Origin: Novosphingobium pokkalii
GTDB lineage: Bacteria; Pseudomonadota; Alphaproteobacteria; Sphingomonadales; Sphingomonadaceae
DNA: 64,000 nt
Reading direction: 5' to 3'
NCBI RefSeq assembly: GCF_014652855.1
Contig: NZ_BMZP01000003.1
Span: 124,001-188,000 of the forward strand
Shown piece after piece: positions 8,783 to 17,405 of the stretch. A model generated the notes under the pieces. That model was not told where the DNA came from. It did no database searches and saw only the letters and a list, made by a program, of their open reading frames with translations. Within the stretch, counting starts at the first letter, position 1. Every line of letters begins with the position of its first letter. Both the position numbers and the translations under genes were made by a program.

Positions 8783-10315
8783 TCATTGCGCCTGGGGCGC
8801 GGAGAATTCGGTGTTCACGCGGTCCTGCGCCGGCGCTTCGCCCGGGCGGGCGACCGCCGCGAGATGGAACGCGAAAGGCTGCGGCCGCGCGTCGTCCCCC
8901 GGCACCACGGCATAGACGCGCAGCCGCATCGTGGTGTCGGCCGGCACAGTGAAGCGTAGTGCGGGCTTCGCCGCCGCAGCGTCCATCTCGTCGGTATAGA
9001 TCACCCCGCCGGCCAGCCCTTCGAGCGACAGCACCGTGTCGCGCGGACGGTCTTCCATGTTGCGCAGCTTGATCGTGAAGCCATCGCGCACCGATCCGTC
9101 GGACAGTTGCACGAATTCCGGATTGCGATCGCGCGCCACCGACAGGTCCAGGCGCGTGCGCTGGCCCAGCATGAACAGCAGGCCGAGGCCGATCGCGCTC
9201 CACAGCCCGAGATAGACCAGCGTGCGCGGCCGGAAGATGGCCTTGACCAGCGACTTGGGCGCCCCGCCCTTGCGTTCGTGCTCGGCATCGTCGAGCGTGC
9301 AATAGTCGATCAGCCCGCGTTCCCGGCCCACCTGCCCCATCACGCGGTCGCAGGCGTCGATGCACAGGCCGCAGGTGATGCAGCCGATCTGCGCACCTTC
9401 GCGGATGTCGATCCCGGTGGGGCACACCGCCACGCACTGCTTGCAGTCGATGCAGTCGCCGATCGCGCCAGGCAGGCGCCCTTCTCGAACCTTTGCGGCC
9501 TGCTTGAGCGAACCGCGCGGTTCGCCGCGCCAATCCTTGTAGGTGACGATCAGCGACTTTTCGTCGAGCATGGCCGACTGGATGCGCGGCCAGGGGCACA
9601 TATAGACGCAGACCTGCTCGCGCATGAAGCCGCCCAGCCAGAACGTGGTGAACGTGAGCACCGCCACGCAGGCATAGGCCACGCCAGGCGCCGCACCGGT
9701 CCAGAATTCGCGCTGGAGCGTGGGCGCATCGGCGAAATAGAAAATCCAGGCGCCCCCCGTGGCAAAGCTGATGGCCAGGAAAATCGCCCATTTGGTCAGC
9801 CGCTTGGTGATCTTGCGCGCGTTCCACGGGGCGCGGTCCAGCGCCAGTTGCGCGTTGCGGTCCCCGTCGATCAGACGGTCGACATGCTGAAACAGATCGG
9901 TCCACACCGTCTGCGGGCAGGCATAGCCGCACCAGGCGCGTCCCACCGCCGAGGTGACCAGGAACAGCCCCACCCCGGCCATGATCAGCAGGCCGGCCAC
10001 GAAATAGAACTCGTGCGGCCAGATTTCGATGCCGAACATGTAGAAGCGGCGATGGGCCAGATCGATCAACACCGCCTGGTTGGGCGCCCATGGCCCGCGA
10101 TCCCAGCGCAGCCACGGCGTGCCCCAATAGACGGCCAGGCAGAACGCCATGACCGCCCATTTGAACCGGCGGAACCGCCCGTCGACCTTGCTGGGGCAGA
10201 CCGGTTCGCGCCGGGCATAGAGCGAGGGTTCGTGGTGCGCGGTGGCGTTGTCGCCACCCCCTTCCTGCGGAGAGGGGGTGGACGCCACCAGCTTGAGCTT
10301 GGGATCAGCGGGCAT
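8783..10315 (-). CDS. ccoG: Cytochrome c oxidase accessory protein CcoG (FixG), polyferredoxin-like
   Basis: A 510-residue membrane protein. Near the N-terminus is WDRGPWAPNQAVLID, followed by several membrane helices. Two [4Fe-4S] motifs occur mid-protein: CIDCKQCVAVCP and CITCGLCIDACD. A C-terminal periplasmic Ig-like FixG_C domain follows the last helix. CcoG is thought to reduce copper during CuB-site biogenesis. The gene starts 8 bp after the ccoP stop. Its own Shine-Dalgarno is poor, so translational coupling to ccoP is likely. Confidence 0.95.
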   Translation of the reverse strand: MPADPKLKLVASTPSPQEGGGDNATAHHEPSLYARREPVCPSKVDGRFRRFKWAVMAFCLAVYWGTPWLRWDRGPWAPNQAVLIDLAHRRFYMFGIEIWPHEFYFVAGLLIMAGVGLFLVTSAVGRAWCGYACPQTVWTDLFQHVDRLIDGDRNAQLALDRAPWNARKITKRLTKWAIFLAISFATGGAWIFYFADAPTLQREFWTGAAPGVAYACVAVLTFTTFWLGGFMREQVCVYMCPWPRIQSAMLDEKSLIVTYKDWRGEPRGSLKQAAKVREGRLPGAIGDCIDCKQCVAVCPTGIDIREGAQIGCITCGLCIDACDRVMGQVGRERGLIDYCTLDDAEHERKGGAPKSLVKAIFRPRTLVYLGLWSAIGLGLLFMLGQRTRLDLSVARDRNPEFVQLSDGSVRDGFTIKLRNMEDRPRDTVLSLEGLAGGVIYTDEMDAAAAKPALRFTVPADTTMRLRVYAVVPGDDARPQPFAFHLAAVARPGEAPAQDRVNTEFSAPQAQ

Positions 10316-10323
10316 GGCTGGGG

Positions 10324-11250
10324 TTACCGTGTTGCCGGCGCCGCCGGGGCAGCGTCGGGTGCAGGAGTTGCGGCGGGCAGCGCTTCGCCACCCCCGCGCG
10401 AGTGGACATAGGCCGCCAGCATCTTGACGGTCACCGGATCGAGCCGCTGGCCCCAGGCCGGCATCACGCCCTGGCGGGCATAGGTCACCGTCTGCGTCAG
10501 CGTGGCGCGATCACCGCCATAGAGCCAGATCTTGTCGTTGAGGCGCGGCGCGCCCACGGTGCGGTTGCCCTCGCCATTGGCGCCATGGCAGACGCTGCAA
10601 TTGTCGGCAAAGATCTGCGCGCCACGGGCAGACGAAGCGCTGGCCTTTTCCTGCCCGCTGATCACGCGGACATGGCTGACCACGTCCTGCACCTGCGCCG
10701 CCGTCAGGATGCCATCGCGCCCGAACGCGGGCATCTGGCTGGTGCGGGTCTGCTCGTCGCCGGGATAGCGCACGCCATGTTCCAGCGTCTGGTGGATCGT
10801 GGCGATGTCTCCGCCCCACAGCCAATCGTCGTCGTTGAGATTGGGATAGCCCTTGGAACCTGCCGCGCCCGAGCCATGGCACTGCACGCAGTTCTGCTTG
10901 AAGGCGGCAGCCCCGCCCTCGATCGCGGCGCGCAGCAATTGCGGATTGTCCGCCAGCTTTTCCACCGGCGTTGCGGCGATGGCAGCGCGGGTCTGGGCGC
11001 GGGCGGCGTCCGCAGCCGCCAGGTCTTTGGCCAGTGCGCCGCGGCTGGTCCAGCCAGCCGTGCCGGCCGAGGCCGCATGGCGCCCCGGAATGGCCGGGTA
11101 GACCACCACATAGCCGATCGCGAACACGATCGTGGCGTAGAACGTCCACAGCCACCAGCGCGGCAAGGGCGTGTTGAGTTCTTCGATGCCGTCCCATTCA
11201 TGTCCGACGGTTTCCACGCCGGTGGGCTCGTCGATGCGCTTGTCAGCCAT
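10324..11250 (-). CDS. ccoP: Cbb3-type cytochrome c oxidase diheme subunit III
   Basis: A 308-residue membrane-anchored diheme cytochrome c. The N-terminal part has the FixP-like WDGIEELNTPLPRWWLW and a membrane helix. Two heme c sites follow, CVQCHGSG and CSVCHGANG, each with downstream Met ligand candidates (SQMPAF; GVMPAWG). It passes electrons from cytochrome c to CcoO/CcoN. The start at 11250 (MADKRIDE) is preferred over 11307 because GGAGG lies directly upstream. It overlaps the ccoQ end by 8 bp. Confidence 0.95.
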   Translation of the reverse strand: MADKRIDEPTGVETVGHEWDGIEELNTPLPRWWLWTFYATIVFAIGYVVVYPAIPGRHAASAGTAGWTSRGALAKDLAAADAARAQTRAAIAATPVEKLADNPQLLRAAIEGGAAAFKQNCVQCHGSGAAGSKGYPNLNDDDWLWGGDIATIHQTLEHGVRYPGDEQTRTSQMPAFGRDGILTAAQVQDVVSHVRVISGQEKASASSARGAQIFADNCSVCHGANGEGNRTVGAPRLNDKIWLYGGDRATLTQTVTYARQGVMPAWGQRLDPVTVKMLAAYVHSRGGGEALPAATPAPDAAPAAPATR

Positions 11251-11404
11251 CGTGGTCCTCCGTGAAGATCGAGTTGGCCGCTTCCCTGCCGGAGGACTTG
11301 CCCCCACGGCGGAAAGGCCAGATGCACAGGGCCAGGAAAATCACGCCCATCACCACCAGCGCCCAGCTATCGGCAAAGTGGCGCAAGGCATCATACGTGC
11401 TCAT
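11243..11404 (-). CDS. ccoQ: Cbb3-type oxidase subunit CcoQ (FixQ)
   Basis: A 53-residue protein ([20 protein letters not shown]...) with one membrane helix, then [17 protein letters not shown] and an acidic end. Size, the FRRG motif after the helix, and its position between ccoO and ccoP identify FixQ/CcoQ, a small stabilising subunit. Its ATG overlaps the ccoO stop (ATGA) and its end overlaps the ccoP start. Confidence 0.93.
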   Translation of the reverse strand: MSTYDALRHFADSWALVVMGVIFLALCIWPFRRGGKSSGREAANSIFTEDHDG

Positions 11405-12147
11405 CGCCCCTTCTCCTTGGCCAGGTCTTCCTGCGCGGCGGGCGCATTCACATCCACCAGCGTGCCGAGCATCTGGAGATAGGCGACCAGCGCATCCATC
11501 TCGGTCAGCTTCTTGGGATCGCCATCGAAATCGCGAACCTGGGCCTTGGGCCAGCGGGTCTTGAATTCGGTGGCGTTTTCCGGATCGGCCTGGGCCTTCA
11601 AGTCGTCGTTGGCCTTGGCGATCTGGTCCTTCGTGTAAGGAACGCCGGTGGTGTAGAGCGTTTGCAGCTCGGCCGTCATGTCCCCCTGGTTGAGCGGACG
11701 CTCGGCCAGGAACTGGTAGGTGGGCATGATCGATTCCGGCACGACCGAGCGCGGGTCTTTCAGATGCTGGACATGCCATTCATCCGAATACTTGCCGCCC
11801 ACGCGCGCCAGGTCCGGCCCGGTGCGCTTCGATCCCCACTGGAACGGGTGGTCATACATCGATTCCGCCGCCAGGCTGTAATGGCCGTAACGCTCGGTCT
11901 CGTCGCGGAACGGACGGATCATCTGGCTGTGGCAGACATAGCAGCCTTCGCGCACATAGATGTCGCGCCCGGCCTGTTCGAGCGGGGTGTAGGGGCGCAT
12001 CCCCTCCACTTTCTCGATGGTGTTGTCGATCCAGAACAGCGGGGCGATTTCCACGATCCCGCCGATCGTCACCGCAGCAAAGGCAAGGACTGCCAGCAGG
12101 GTGACATTGCGCTCCAGCGTCTTGTGACGCTCGACAATGCTGGACAT
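11401..12147 (-). CDS. ccoO: Cbb3-type cytochrome c oxidase monoheme subunit II
   Basis: A 248-residue membrane-anchored cytochrome c. An N-terminal helix ([20 protein letters not shown]) is followed by [19 protein letters not shown], the heme site [12 protein letters not shown], and a Met ligand region (SIMPTY). These are hallmark FixO features. It starts 23 bp after ccoN with a strong AGGAAGGAG, and overlaps ccoQ. Confidence 0.96.
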   Translation of the reverse strand: MSSIVERHKTLERNVTLLAVLAFAAVTIGGIVEIAPLFWIDNTIEKVEGMRPYTPLEQAGRDIYVREGCYVCHSQMIRPFRDETERYGHYSLAAESMYDHPFQWGSKRTGPDLARVGGKYSDEWHVQHLKDPRSVVPESIMPTYQFLAERPLNQGDMTAELQTLYTTGVPYTKDQIAKANDDLKAQADPENATEFKTRWPKAQVRDFDGDPKKLTEMDALVAYLQMLGTLVDVNAPAAQEDLAKEKGR

Positions 12148-12170
12148 TATCTATCTCCTTCCTGCGGCGT

Positions 12171-13823
12171 TCAGGCGGGTTGGGCAACGATGGGACGATC
12201 CTTTTCCGGATCGAACGCGGCATCGTGCATCGGCGCTTCGGTGCGGTACTGGCCCAGGATCGTCCTGGTGATGTTGATCACCATGATCACCGCGCCGCTC
12301 AGGTAGAGCAGGCCGCCAAAGGCGCGCAGGGCATACATCGGGTGCAGCGCGGCGACGGTTTCGGCAAAGCTGTTCACCAGATAGCCGTCAGGCCCGTATT
12401 CGCGCCACATCAGCCCCTGGGTGATGCCCGCCACCCACATCGAGGCCGCATAGAACACGATGCCCAGCGTGGCGCACCAGAAGTGCCAGTTGACCATGCG
12501 CAGCGAATAGAGCCGCTCGCGGTTCCACAGGCGCGGCACCAGGTAATAGAGTGCCCCGAACGTCACCATGCCGTTCCAGCCGAGCGCACCGGAATGCACG
12601 TGGCCGATGGTCCAGTCGGTGTAGTGCGAGAGCGAGTTGACGCTCTTCACGCTCATCATCGGGCCTTCAAACGTGCTCATGCCGTAGAACGCCAGGCTCA
12701 TCACCAGCATGCGCATGATCGGATCGGTGCGGATCTTGTCCCACGCACCATTGAGCGTCATCAGCCCGTTGATCATGCCGCCCCAGCTCGGCATCCACAG
12801 CATGACCGAGAACACCATGCCCAGCGTCTGCGCCCAATCGGGCAGCGCCGTGTAATGCAGATGGTGCGGGCCAGCCCAGATGTAGAGGAAGATCAGCGCC
12901 CAGAAGTGGATGATCGACAGGCGATAGGAATAGACCGGGCGCTCGGCCTGCTTGGGCACAAAGTAATACATCATCCCCAGGAAGCCGGCGGTCAGGAAAA
13001 AGCCAACCGCGTTGTGGCCATACCACCATTCCACCAGCGCGCCCTGCACGCCGGCAAAGATCGGGTAGGACCGCGAGCCGAACAGGCTGATCGGAATGTT
13101 GAGGTTGTTGACGATGTGCAGCATCGCCACGGTCAGGATGAACGAGAGGTAGAACCAGTTGGCCACATAAATGTGCGGCTCGCTGCGCTTCACGATCGTG
13201 CCGACGAACACCGCCAGATAGGCCACCCAGACGATGGTCAGCCACAAGTCAGTGTACCACTCCGGTTCGGCATATTCCTTGCCCTGGGTAATGCCCAGGA
13301 GATAGCCGGTCGCCGCGATGACGATGAAGAGCTGGTAACCCCAGAACACGAAACGGGCGAGGCCGGGGAAGGCCAGCCTCGCCCGGCAGGTGCGCTGCAC
13401 GACGTAGAACGACGTGGCGATCAGCGCATTGCCCCCGAAAGCGAAAATGACCGCCGAGGTGTGCAGCGGGCGCAGGCGGCCGAAATTGATCCATTCCAGC
13501 CCCAGGTTGAGCTGGGGCCAGGTCAGCTCCAGCGCGATCCACAGGCCAGCGGCAAAGCCGGCGATACCCCAGAAAACCGTGGCGATGACGCCCCAGCGAA
13601 TCACATCGTCGTCATAGCGCCCCTGATCGGGCATGCGCAGGATGCCGCGCACGGCATCGTCGACGTTCTTGCCGCTGATGGTCACCCACAGCGCAAGGGC
13701 GGCGGCGATGCCGAAGATCGCCATATGAATCGCGAAACCCTGGTCTACTGCCAGAGCACAGGCAACCACCGCCAGGACAAGCGCACCAAACCATAGCCCG
13801 GCGCGCAACAGAACCTGTTCCAT
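12171..13823 (-). CDS. ccoN: Cbb3-type cytochrome c oxidase catalytic subunit I
   Basis: The 550-residue heme-copper oxidase catalytic subunit, with about 12-14 membrane helices. It reduces O2 to water with high affinity and pumps protons. Ligand regions are visible: [13 protein letters not shown] (low-spin heme His), [10 protein letters not shown] and AGPHHLHY (CuB His residues) and [10 protein letters not shown] (heme ligands). The start at 13823 (MEQVLL) has GGAAGGGAAGGG just upstream, whereas ATG 13880 would overlap the putative FNR-controlled promoter. It is first in the operon ccoNOQP-GHIS-hemN. Confidence 0.96.
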   Translation of the reverse strand: MEQVLLRAGLWFGALVLAVVACALAVDQGFAIHMAIFGIAAALALWVTISGKNVDDAVRGILRMPDQGRYDDDVIRWGVIATVFWGIAGFAAGLWIALELTWPQLNLGLEWINFGRLRPLHTSAVIFAFGGNALIATSFYVVQRTCRARLAFPGLARFVFWGYQLFIVIAATGYLLGITQGKEYAEPEWYTDLWLTIVWVAYLAVFVGTIVKRSEPHIYVANWFYLSFILTVAMLHIVNNLNIPISLFGSRSYPIFAGVQGALVEWWYGHNAVGFFLTAGFLGMMYYFVPKQAERPVYSYRLSIIHFWALIFLYIWAGPHHLHYTALPDWAQTLGMVFSVMLWMPSWGGMINGLMTLNGAWDKIRTDPIMRMLVMSLAFYGMSTFEGPMMSVKSVNSLSHYTDWTIGHVHSGALGWNGMVTFGALYYLVPRLWNRERLYSLRMVNWHFWCATLGIVFYAASMWVAGITQGLMWREYGPDGYLVNSFAETVAALHPMYALRAFGGLLYLSGAVIMVINITRTILGQYRTEAPMHDAAFDPEKDRPIVAQPA

Positions 13824-13886
13824 GGACCCTTCCCTTCCATGATCTACTACAGATTCCGCCCCTGCGCCGATTGCCGGCATTGCACA

Positions 13887-13900
13887 TTGATACGGGTCAA
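13887..13900 (-). promoter_or_regulatory. FNR/Anr box upstream of ccoN
   Basis: TTGATACGGGTCAA on the + strand (TTGACCCGTATCAA on the other) matches the FNR consensus TTGAT-N4-ATCAA at 9 of 10 half-site positions. It lies about 64 bp upstream of the ccoN ATG, a usual distance for a class II activation site. It is also about 180 bp upstream of the divergent ompW. An FNR-type regulator with cluster cysteines is encoded 2 kb away. Confidence 0.75.
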
Positions 13901-14080
13901 ATAACCCCAGTGGTGAGCGAATTGTTGAAACGCTTGCCGTTTTTGCGTTGCGTCAATGTAGCGAATCGTTTGCCGGCGCATTGACCGTTTCACGCCAGAG
14001 GGAACGGAGCCTGCGAGGGGCAGGCCGCCTGCGGCGCAGCCTGCAACTGGCGCAGTCTGACAGTGACTAGGAAACGTGCG

Positions 14081-14776
14081 ATGAAAAAGGTTCTTGGCAA
14101 AGCTCTCGGTGCCGCCGCGCTGGCGCTGGCGTTCGCCTCTCCCGCCCTCGCGGCCGATGATGCCCCGGCCGCCGGCAAGTGGCAGGTCAAGGTGCTGGCC
14201 ACCTCGGTTCTTGCCGATGGCAAGATCACGGCCGTGCGCAAGGACCTGATCGGCCTGCCCGCCGGCTCGCAGACCGATGCCAGCAACAACGCCTTCACGC
14301 CCACCTTGGCAATCGAATACTTCGCGCTGCCCAACGTGTCGGTCGAAACGATCTGCTGCTTCACCGCGCACCACGTGTCGGGCGCCGGCGCGCTCGATGG
14401 CGCCAGCCTGGTCGATCACGCGCTGATCCTGCCGGCAACGGTCACCGCCAAGTATCACCTGACGCTGCCGGGCGGCATCAAGCCCTATGTCGGCGCCGGC
14501 GGGGCCTGGTTCTTCTACATTGCCGAACGCCCCGGTGCCACGGCGCAGACCCTTGGCGCCACCCGTGTGAAGCTGGACAACGATGCCGGCGTGGTGGTGC
14601 AAGGCGGGATCGACATTCCGATTACCAAGACCGGCCTTGGCCTCACGCTCGATGCCAAGAAGTACTGGATCAGCACGACCGCGCACTTCTACACCGCCAA
14701 CGGCACCGAAGCGCTGACCACGCGCCACCGCATGGACCCGTGGGTGCTCAGCGCAGGCGTCGCCTACCGCTTCTGA
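14081..14776 (+). CDS. ompW: OmpW family outer membrane protein
   Basis: A 231-residue outer-membrane beta-barrel. The signal peptide ends at about PALAADD. OmpW features follow: strands with WQVKVLATSVLAD, TPTLAIEYF, SVETICCFTAHHV, LPGGIKPYVGAGG, and a C-terminal Tyr-Arg-Phe barrel signature. OmpW proteins form narrow hydrophobic pores and are often FNR-responsive. The start at 14081 (MKKVLGKAL) has AGGAAA 8 bp upstream. It is transcribed divergently from ccoN across the FNR box, and a hairpin plus a T-tract terminator follow. Confidence 0.9.
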   Translation: MKKVLGKALGAAALALAFASPALAADDAPAAGKWQVKVLATSVLADGKITAVRKDLIGLPAGSQTDASNNAFTPTLAIEYFALPNVSVETICCFTAHHVSGAGALDGASLVDHALILPATVTAKYHLTLPGGIKPYVGAGGAWFFYIAERPGATAQTLGATRVKLDNDAGVVVQGGIDIPITKTGLGLTLDAKKYWISTTAHFYTANGTEALTTRHRMDPWVLSAGVAYRF

Positions 14777-14796
14777 TCACGGCGTACCACCGATAG

Positions 14797-14821
14797 CCCT
14801 GCATATCCGTCGTATGCAGGG
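14797..14821 (+). other. Perfect 9-bp hairpin after ompW
   Basis: CCCTGCATA and TATGCAGGG are perfect inverted repeats around a 7-nt loop, 20 bp after the ompW stop. No T-run follows. It may stabilise the mRNA 3' end ahead of the terminator at 14825-14876. Confidence 0.5.
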
Positions 14822-14824
14822 TTG

Positions 14825-14876
14825 CGGGCGGGTCGGTCCAGGGTCTGGGATCCCCTGGCATCGGCCCGCCCGTTTT
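14825..14876 (+). terminator. Probable rho-independent terminator of ompW
   Basis: Left arm CGGGCGGGTCGG and right arm TCGGCCCGCCCG pair with one G-T wobble region, and TTTT follows immediately. The long loop can form a further small stem. Confidence 0.6.
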
Positions 14877-15031
14877 CGCGTCCTGCACCGGCAAGCGCTG
14901 CGCCCGGCGAAGGCACGATCCGTCTCGGTTCGTCTTAAATATTGTAAATTCAACACGATTTGGTGCCAAAAGTCGGGTGAGACGGGCTATGCGGGGGGAA
15001 CCTTTGCAATGGCTAATCAGGGACCCAAGAG

Positions 15032-15820
15032 ATGGCCGTCACCCCCTATCACCCCAAGATCCTGGGCATTGCCCTTGCCCTCGCCGCAGCCGGCGGCGCG
15101 GTGCAGCAAGCCACGGCGCAGACCGCGCAAGAGACCAGCTACAACGGCAAGCTGGAACGCCGCAGCCCGCGTGATGGTGAAATCTATGACAGTCACCCGC
15201 TCCAGCTCAGCGCCGGCAAGCGCTATGAAATCGGCGTGGAATCGACCGAGTTCGACCCGCAGATCACGCTGACCGATCCCGATGCGGAAGTGATCGCCGA
15301 AGACGACGATGGCGGCGAAGGCAACAATTCCCTGCTGGAGTTCTCCCCCACTCGCAGCGGCACCTATCGCATCCGCGTGAAAGCCGTGGACGATGGCAAG
15401 GCGGGCGCGGCCTACAAGCTGACGATGCGCGAACTGCGGCCCCTGCCCGCCCCGGTGCGGGCCAAGCCGGCAACCACCGCCTCGCTGCGGATGGAAAGCT
15501 ATGGCGGCTCGCTCGACGCCAGCGATGGCGAAGTGAACAAGCGCTATGAAGACGAATACGTGTTCCATGTCGAAGGCGGCCAGACCATGCTGTTCTTCCT
15601 GAACAGCAGCGCGATCGACCCGGTCCTGCAAATCTATGACCTGCCCGGCCGGACCACGGGCCGCTCGATCGACCAGGACGACGACGGCGGCAGCGCGCAG
15701 AATGCGTTCATCGCCTTCTCGCCCAAGGACAGCGGCGACTATATCGTGCGGGCCACCAGCGCCAACGAACACGAGACCGGCGCCTATACGCTGCGCGCCG
15801 TGCTCGTGCCGGCTGACTGA
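15032..15820 (+). CDS. Exported protein with two PPC-type (pre-peptidase C-terminal) domains
   Basis: A 262-residue protein with a signal peptide (LGIALALAAAGGAVQQATAQ). Two similar beta-sandwich repeats follow, at about residues 40-130 and 150-258. Each has the PPC pattern: an F/Y-rich strand, FDPQITLTDPD or IDPVLQIYDLP, an acidic stretch (EDDDGGEGNNSLLEF; QDDDGGSAQNAFIAF), then SGTYRIRVKA or SGDYIVRATS. Such domains usually decorate secreted peptidases, but no catalytic domain is present. A calcium- or ligand-binding role for the acidic loops is possible. No Shine-Dalgarno is obvious; the ATG is chosen for the signal peptide. It stands alone between ompW and convergent fnr. Function unknown. 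Confidence 0.75.
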   Translation: MAVTPYHPKILGIALALAAAGGAVQQATAQTAQETSYNGKLERRSPRDGEIYDSHPLQLSAGKRYEIGVESTEFDPQITLTDPDAEVIAEDDDGGEGNNSLLEFSPTRSGTYRIRVKAVDDGKAGAAYKLTMRELRPLPAPVRAKPATTASLRMESYGGSLDASDGEVNKRYEDEYVFHVEGGQTMLFFLNSSAIDPVLQIYDLPGRTTGRSIDQDDDGGSAQNAFIAFSPKDSGDYIVRATSANEHETGAYTLRAVLVPAD

Positions 15821-15867
15821 TCAGCGAACCGCCGGCCTGCTCCTGCGGAGTGGGCCGGTGCCGCAAC

Positions 15868-15891
15868 GAAAATGCGCCTTGGCGCATTTTC
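15868..15891. terminator. Bidirectional terminator between the PPC gene and fnr
   Basis: GAAAATGCGCC-TT-GGCGCATTTTC is a perfect 11-bp stem whose arms supply a T-rich tail in either direction. It lies between two convergent genes, 47 bp after one stop and 11 bp after the other. Confidence 0.8.
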
Positions 15892-15902
15892 AAAACGGGC
15901 TC

Positions 15903-16601
15903 TTACCCGGCCAGTGCCACCAGAGCTCCGCGATTGACGATTTCCACGTCGCGCCGGGCCGGCAGATCGATCACGCCTTCGTTCTTCAGCTTGGTGAACT
16001 GGCGGCTGACCGTTTCGATGGTCAGGCCCAGCACATCGGCCACCTGCTGCCGCGAAAAAGGCAGGGTGAAGCGCGTGGCCGGGCCGCGCGTGATCGGGGT
16101 GCAGCCGGTCTCGGCCAGGCGTTCGGACATTTCCAGCAGGAACGTGGCGATCTTTTCAGGGGCCGTCTTGCGACCGAGCAGCATCATCCATGAACGTGTG
16201 CGGTCCAGCTCGGCCAGCGTGCGTTCCAGCAGCTTGTGCTCCAGCCCGGGATGGCTGCGGGCGAAGCGATCGAAATCGTTGCGCGAAAACACGCAGACCC
16301 GCGCGTCCGTCAGGGCGACGACGCTGGCCTTGCTCGTCTGGCCAAAGGGGCGGCCAATGAAATCCGAAGGATAAGCCACACCCACGATCTGCTCGCGGCC
16401 GTCCTCGGTGCTCGTGGTCAGCTTGAGCACGCCTTCGATCACGTTGGCGACGAGCAGCGAATCGTCATCCTCCCAGATCAGGGGTTCGCCCGCCGAGACA
16501 TTGCGGCGACGGCCGATCGCATTGAGCGCGGTGATTTCCTGATTGTCGAGTCCGGCACAAATCGCGCGATTGCGGACGACGCAGGTTTCGCAAGAAGACA
16601 T
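15903..16601 (-). CDS. fnr: FNR-type oxygen-responsive Crp/Fnr transcription regulator
   Basis: A 232-residue regulator. The N-terminus carries CETCVVRNRAIC (C-x2-C-x7-C) and a further Cys occurs in DARVCVFSR. This gives four candidate [4Fe-4S] ligands, as in FnrL/FNR-type O2 sensors. A cyclic-nucleotide-like beta-roll follows, then a helix-turn-helix (RQQVADVLGLTIETVSRQF) with the E-x2-SR recognition pattern specific for TTGAT half-sites. The start at 16601 (MSSCETC) has GGGGC just upstream. It is the obvious regulator for the FNR box before ccoN, and a second box lies upstream of itself. Confidence 0.92.
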   Translation of the reverse strand: MSSCETCVVRNRAICAGLDNQEITALNAIGRRRNVSAGEPLIWEDDDSLLVANVIEGVLKLTTSTEDGREQIVGVAYPSDFIGRPFGQTSKASVVALTDARVCVFSRNDFDRFARSHPGLEHKLLERTLAELDRTRSWMMLLGRKTAPEKIATFLLEMSERLAETGCTPITRGPATRFTLPFSRQQVADVLGLTIETVSRQFTKLKNEGVIDLPARRDVEIVNRGALVALAG

Positions 16602-16648
16602 GTCGCCCCAAATACCAGCTTGCGCACGCCAAGACAATCACAAGACCC

Positions 16649-16662
16649 GGTCTTATAAGACC
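16649..16662 (-). promoter_or_regulatory. 14-bp palindrome in the fnr promoter region
   Basis: GGTCTTATAAGACC is a perfect palindrome centred about 55 bp upstream of the fnr ATG. Its core contains a -10-like element (TATAAG/CTTATA). It may be an operator overlapping the fnr promoter. The binding protein is unknown. Confidence 0.4.
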
Positions 16663-16818
16663 AAAGTGTAATGAAGCCGGAGGCAAAAAAGGGGGGCGGC
16701 AAGCCAGGCTGGCCGCCCGAGTTGGGGAGAAATCACGCGAAACGAACAGTCTGTCCGGGTTGGAAAGAGCTGTTCCCTTCGGCGATTTCCGGTCTAGCGC
16801 CCCGCGCCCGGCCCGGCT

Positions 16819-16832
16819 TTGATCCGCGTCAA
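16819..16832 (-). promoter_or_regulatory. FNR box in the fnr upstream region
   Basis: TTGATCCGCGTCAA matches the consensus TTGAT-N4-ATCAA with one half-site mismatch, the same pattern as the box before ccoN. It lies about 220 bp upstream of the fnr start in the gap after the flavin reductase gene, suggesting autoregulation. The distance is rather long. Confidence 0.55.
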
Positions 16833-16877
16833 CCGCCCCGCAATTCGTGCGAAAACGGTGTAATTTCGCGCTTCTCG

Positions 16878-17369
16878 TTACACCCCCTGGGCGATTTCTA
16901 CGGCATCGTGATACTGCCCGCGGAAGAACAGCAGCGGCGTGCCCCCTGCCCGCGAATCCAGCGCTTCCACCGCGCCGACCACCAGCCAGTGATCGCCGAT
17001 GTCTTCCACCCGCTCGATCCGGCAGTCGATCCAGGCCAGCGCGTTGTCGAGCAGTGGCAAACCAGCGGGACTGTGACCGTGCGCCAGTTCGGCAAACTTG
17101 TCGTCGGCGCGGCTGGCGAAGCGGCGGCACAGGTCGAGCTGGTCTGCCCCCAGCACATTGACGCAGAACCGTCCGGTGGCGGCAATGCGCGGCCAGGAGC
17201 CCGAACGCTTGTCCGGGAAAAAGCCCACCAGCGGCGGATCAAGCGAAATCGAGGTGAACGAGCCGACCACCAGGCCGGTGCGCAGCCCTGCCGCGTCAAC
17301 TGACGTGATCACGCAAACGCCGGTGGGATAGGCGCCCAGAACGGTGCGGAAATGCTTGGGATCGATCAT
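16878..17369 (-). CDS. Flavin reductase family protein (NAD(P)H:FMN oxidoreductase)
   Basis: A 163-residue split-barrel flavin reductase. Typical features are FRTVLGAYPTGVCVIT at the N-terminus, FTSISLDPPLVGF, and GRFCVNVLG. Such enzymes (HpaC, RutF, ActVB families) supply reduced flavin to two-component monooxygenases. A GAGGG Shine-Dalgarno precedes the ATG. No oxygenase partner is adjacent. The RutA-like monooxygenase at 53.6-54.7 kb is a conceivable partner, but this is speculation. It lies between cysQ and fnr on the same strand as both. Confidence 0.85.
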   Translation of the reverse strand: MIDPKHFRTVLGAYPTGVCVITSVDAAGLRTGLVVGSFTSISLDPPLVGFFPDKRSGSWPRIAATGRFCVNVLGADQLDLCRRFASRADDKFAELAHGHSPAGLPLLDNALAWIDCRIERVEDIGDHWLVVGAVEALDSRAGGTPLLFFRGQYHDAVEIAQGV

Positions 17370-17405
17370 GAGGCCCTCGAATGTGGGAAATTTCGCTGCG
17401 CTGCG

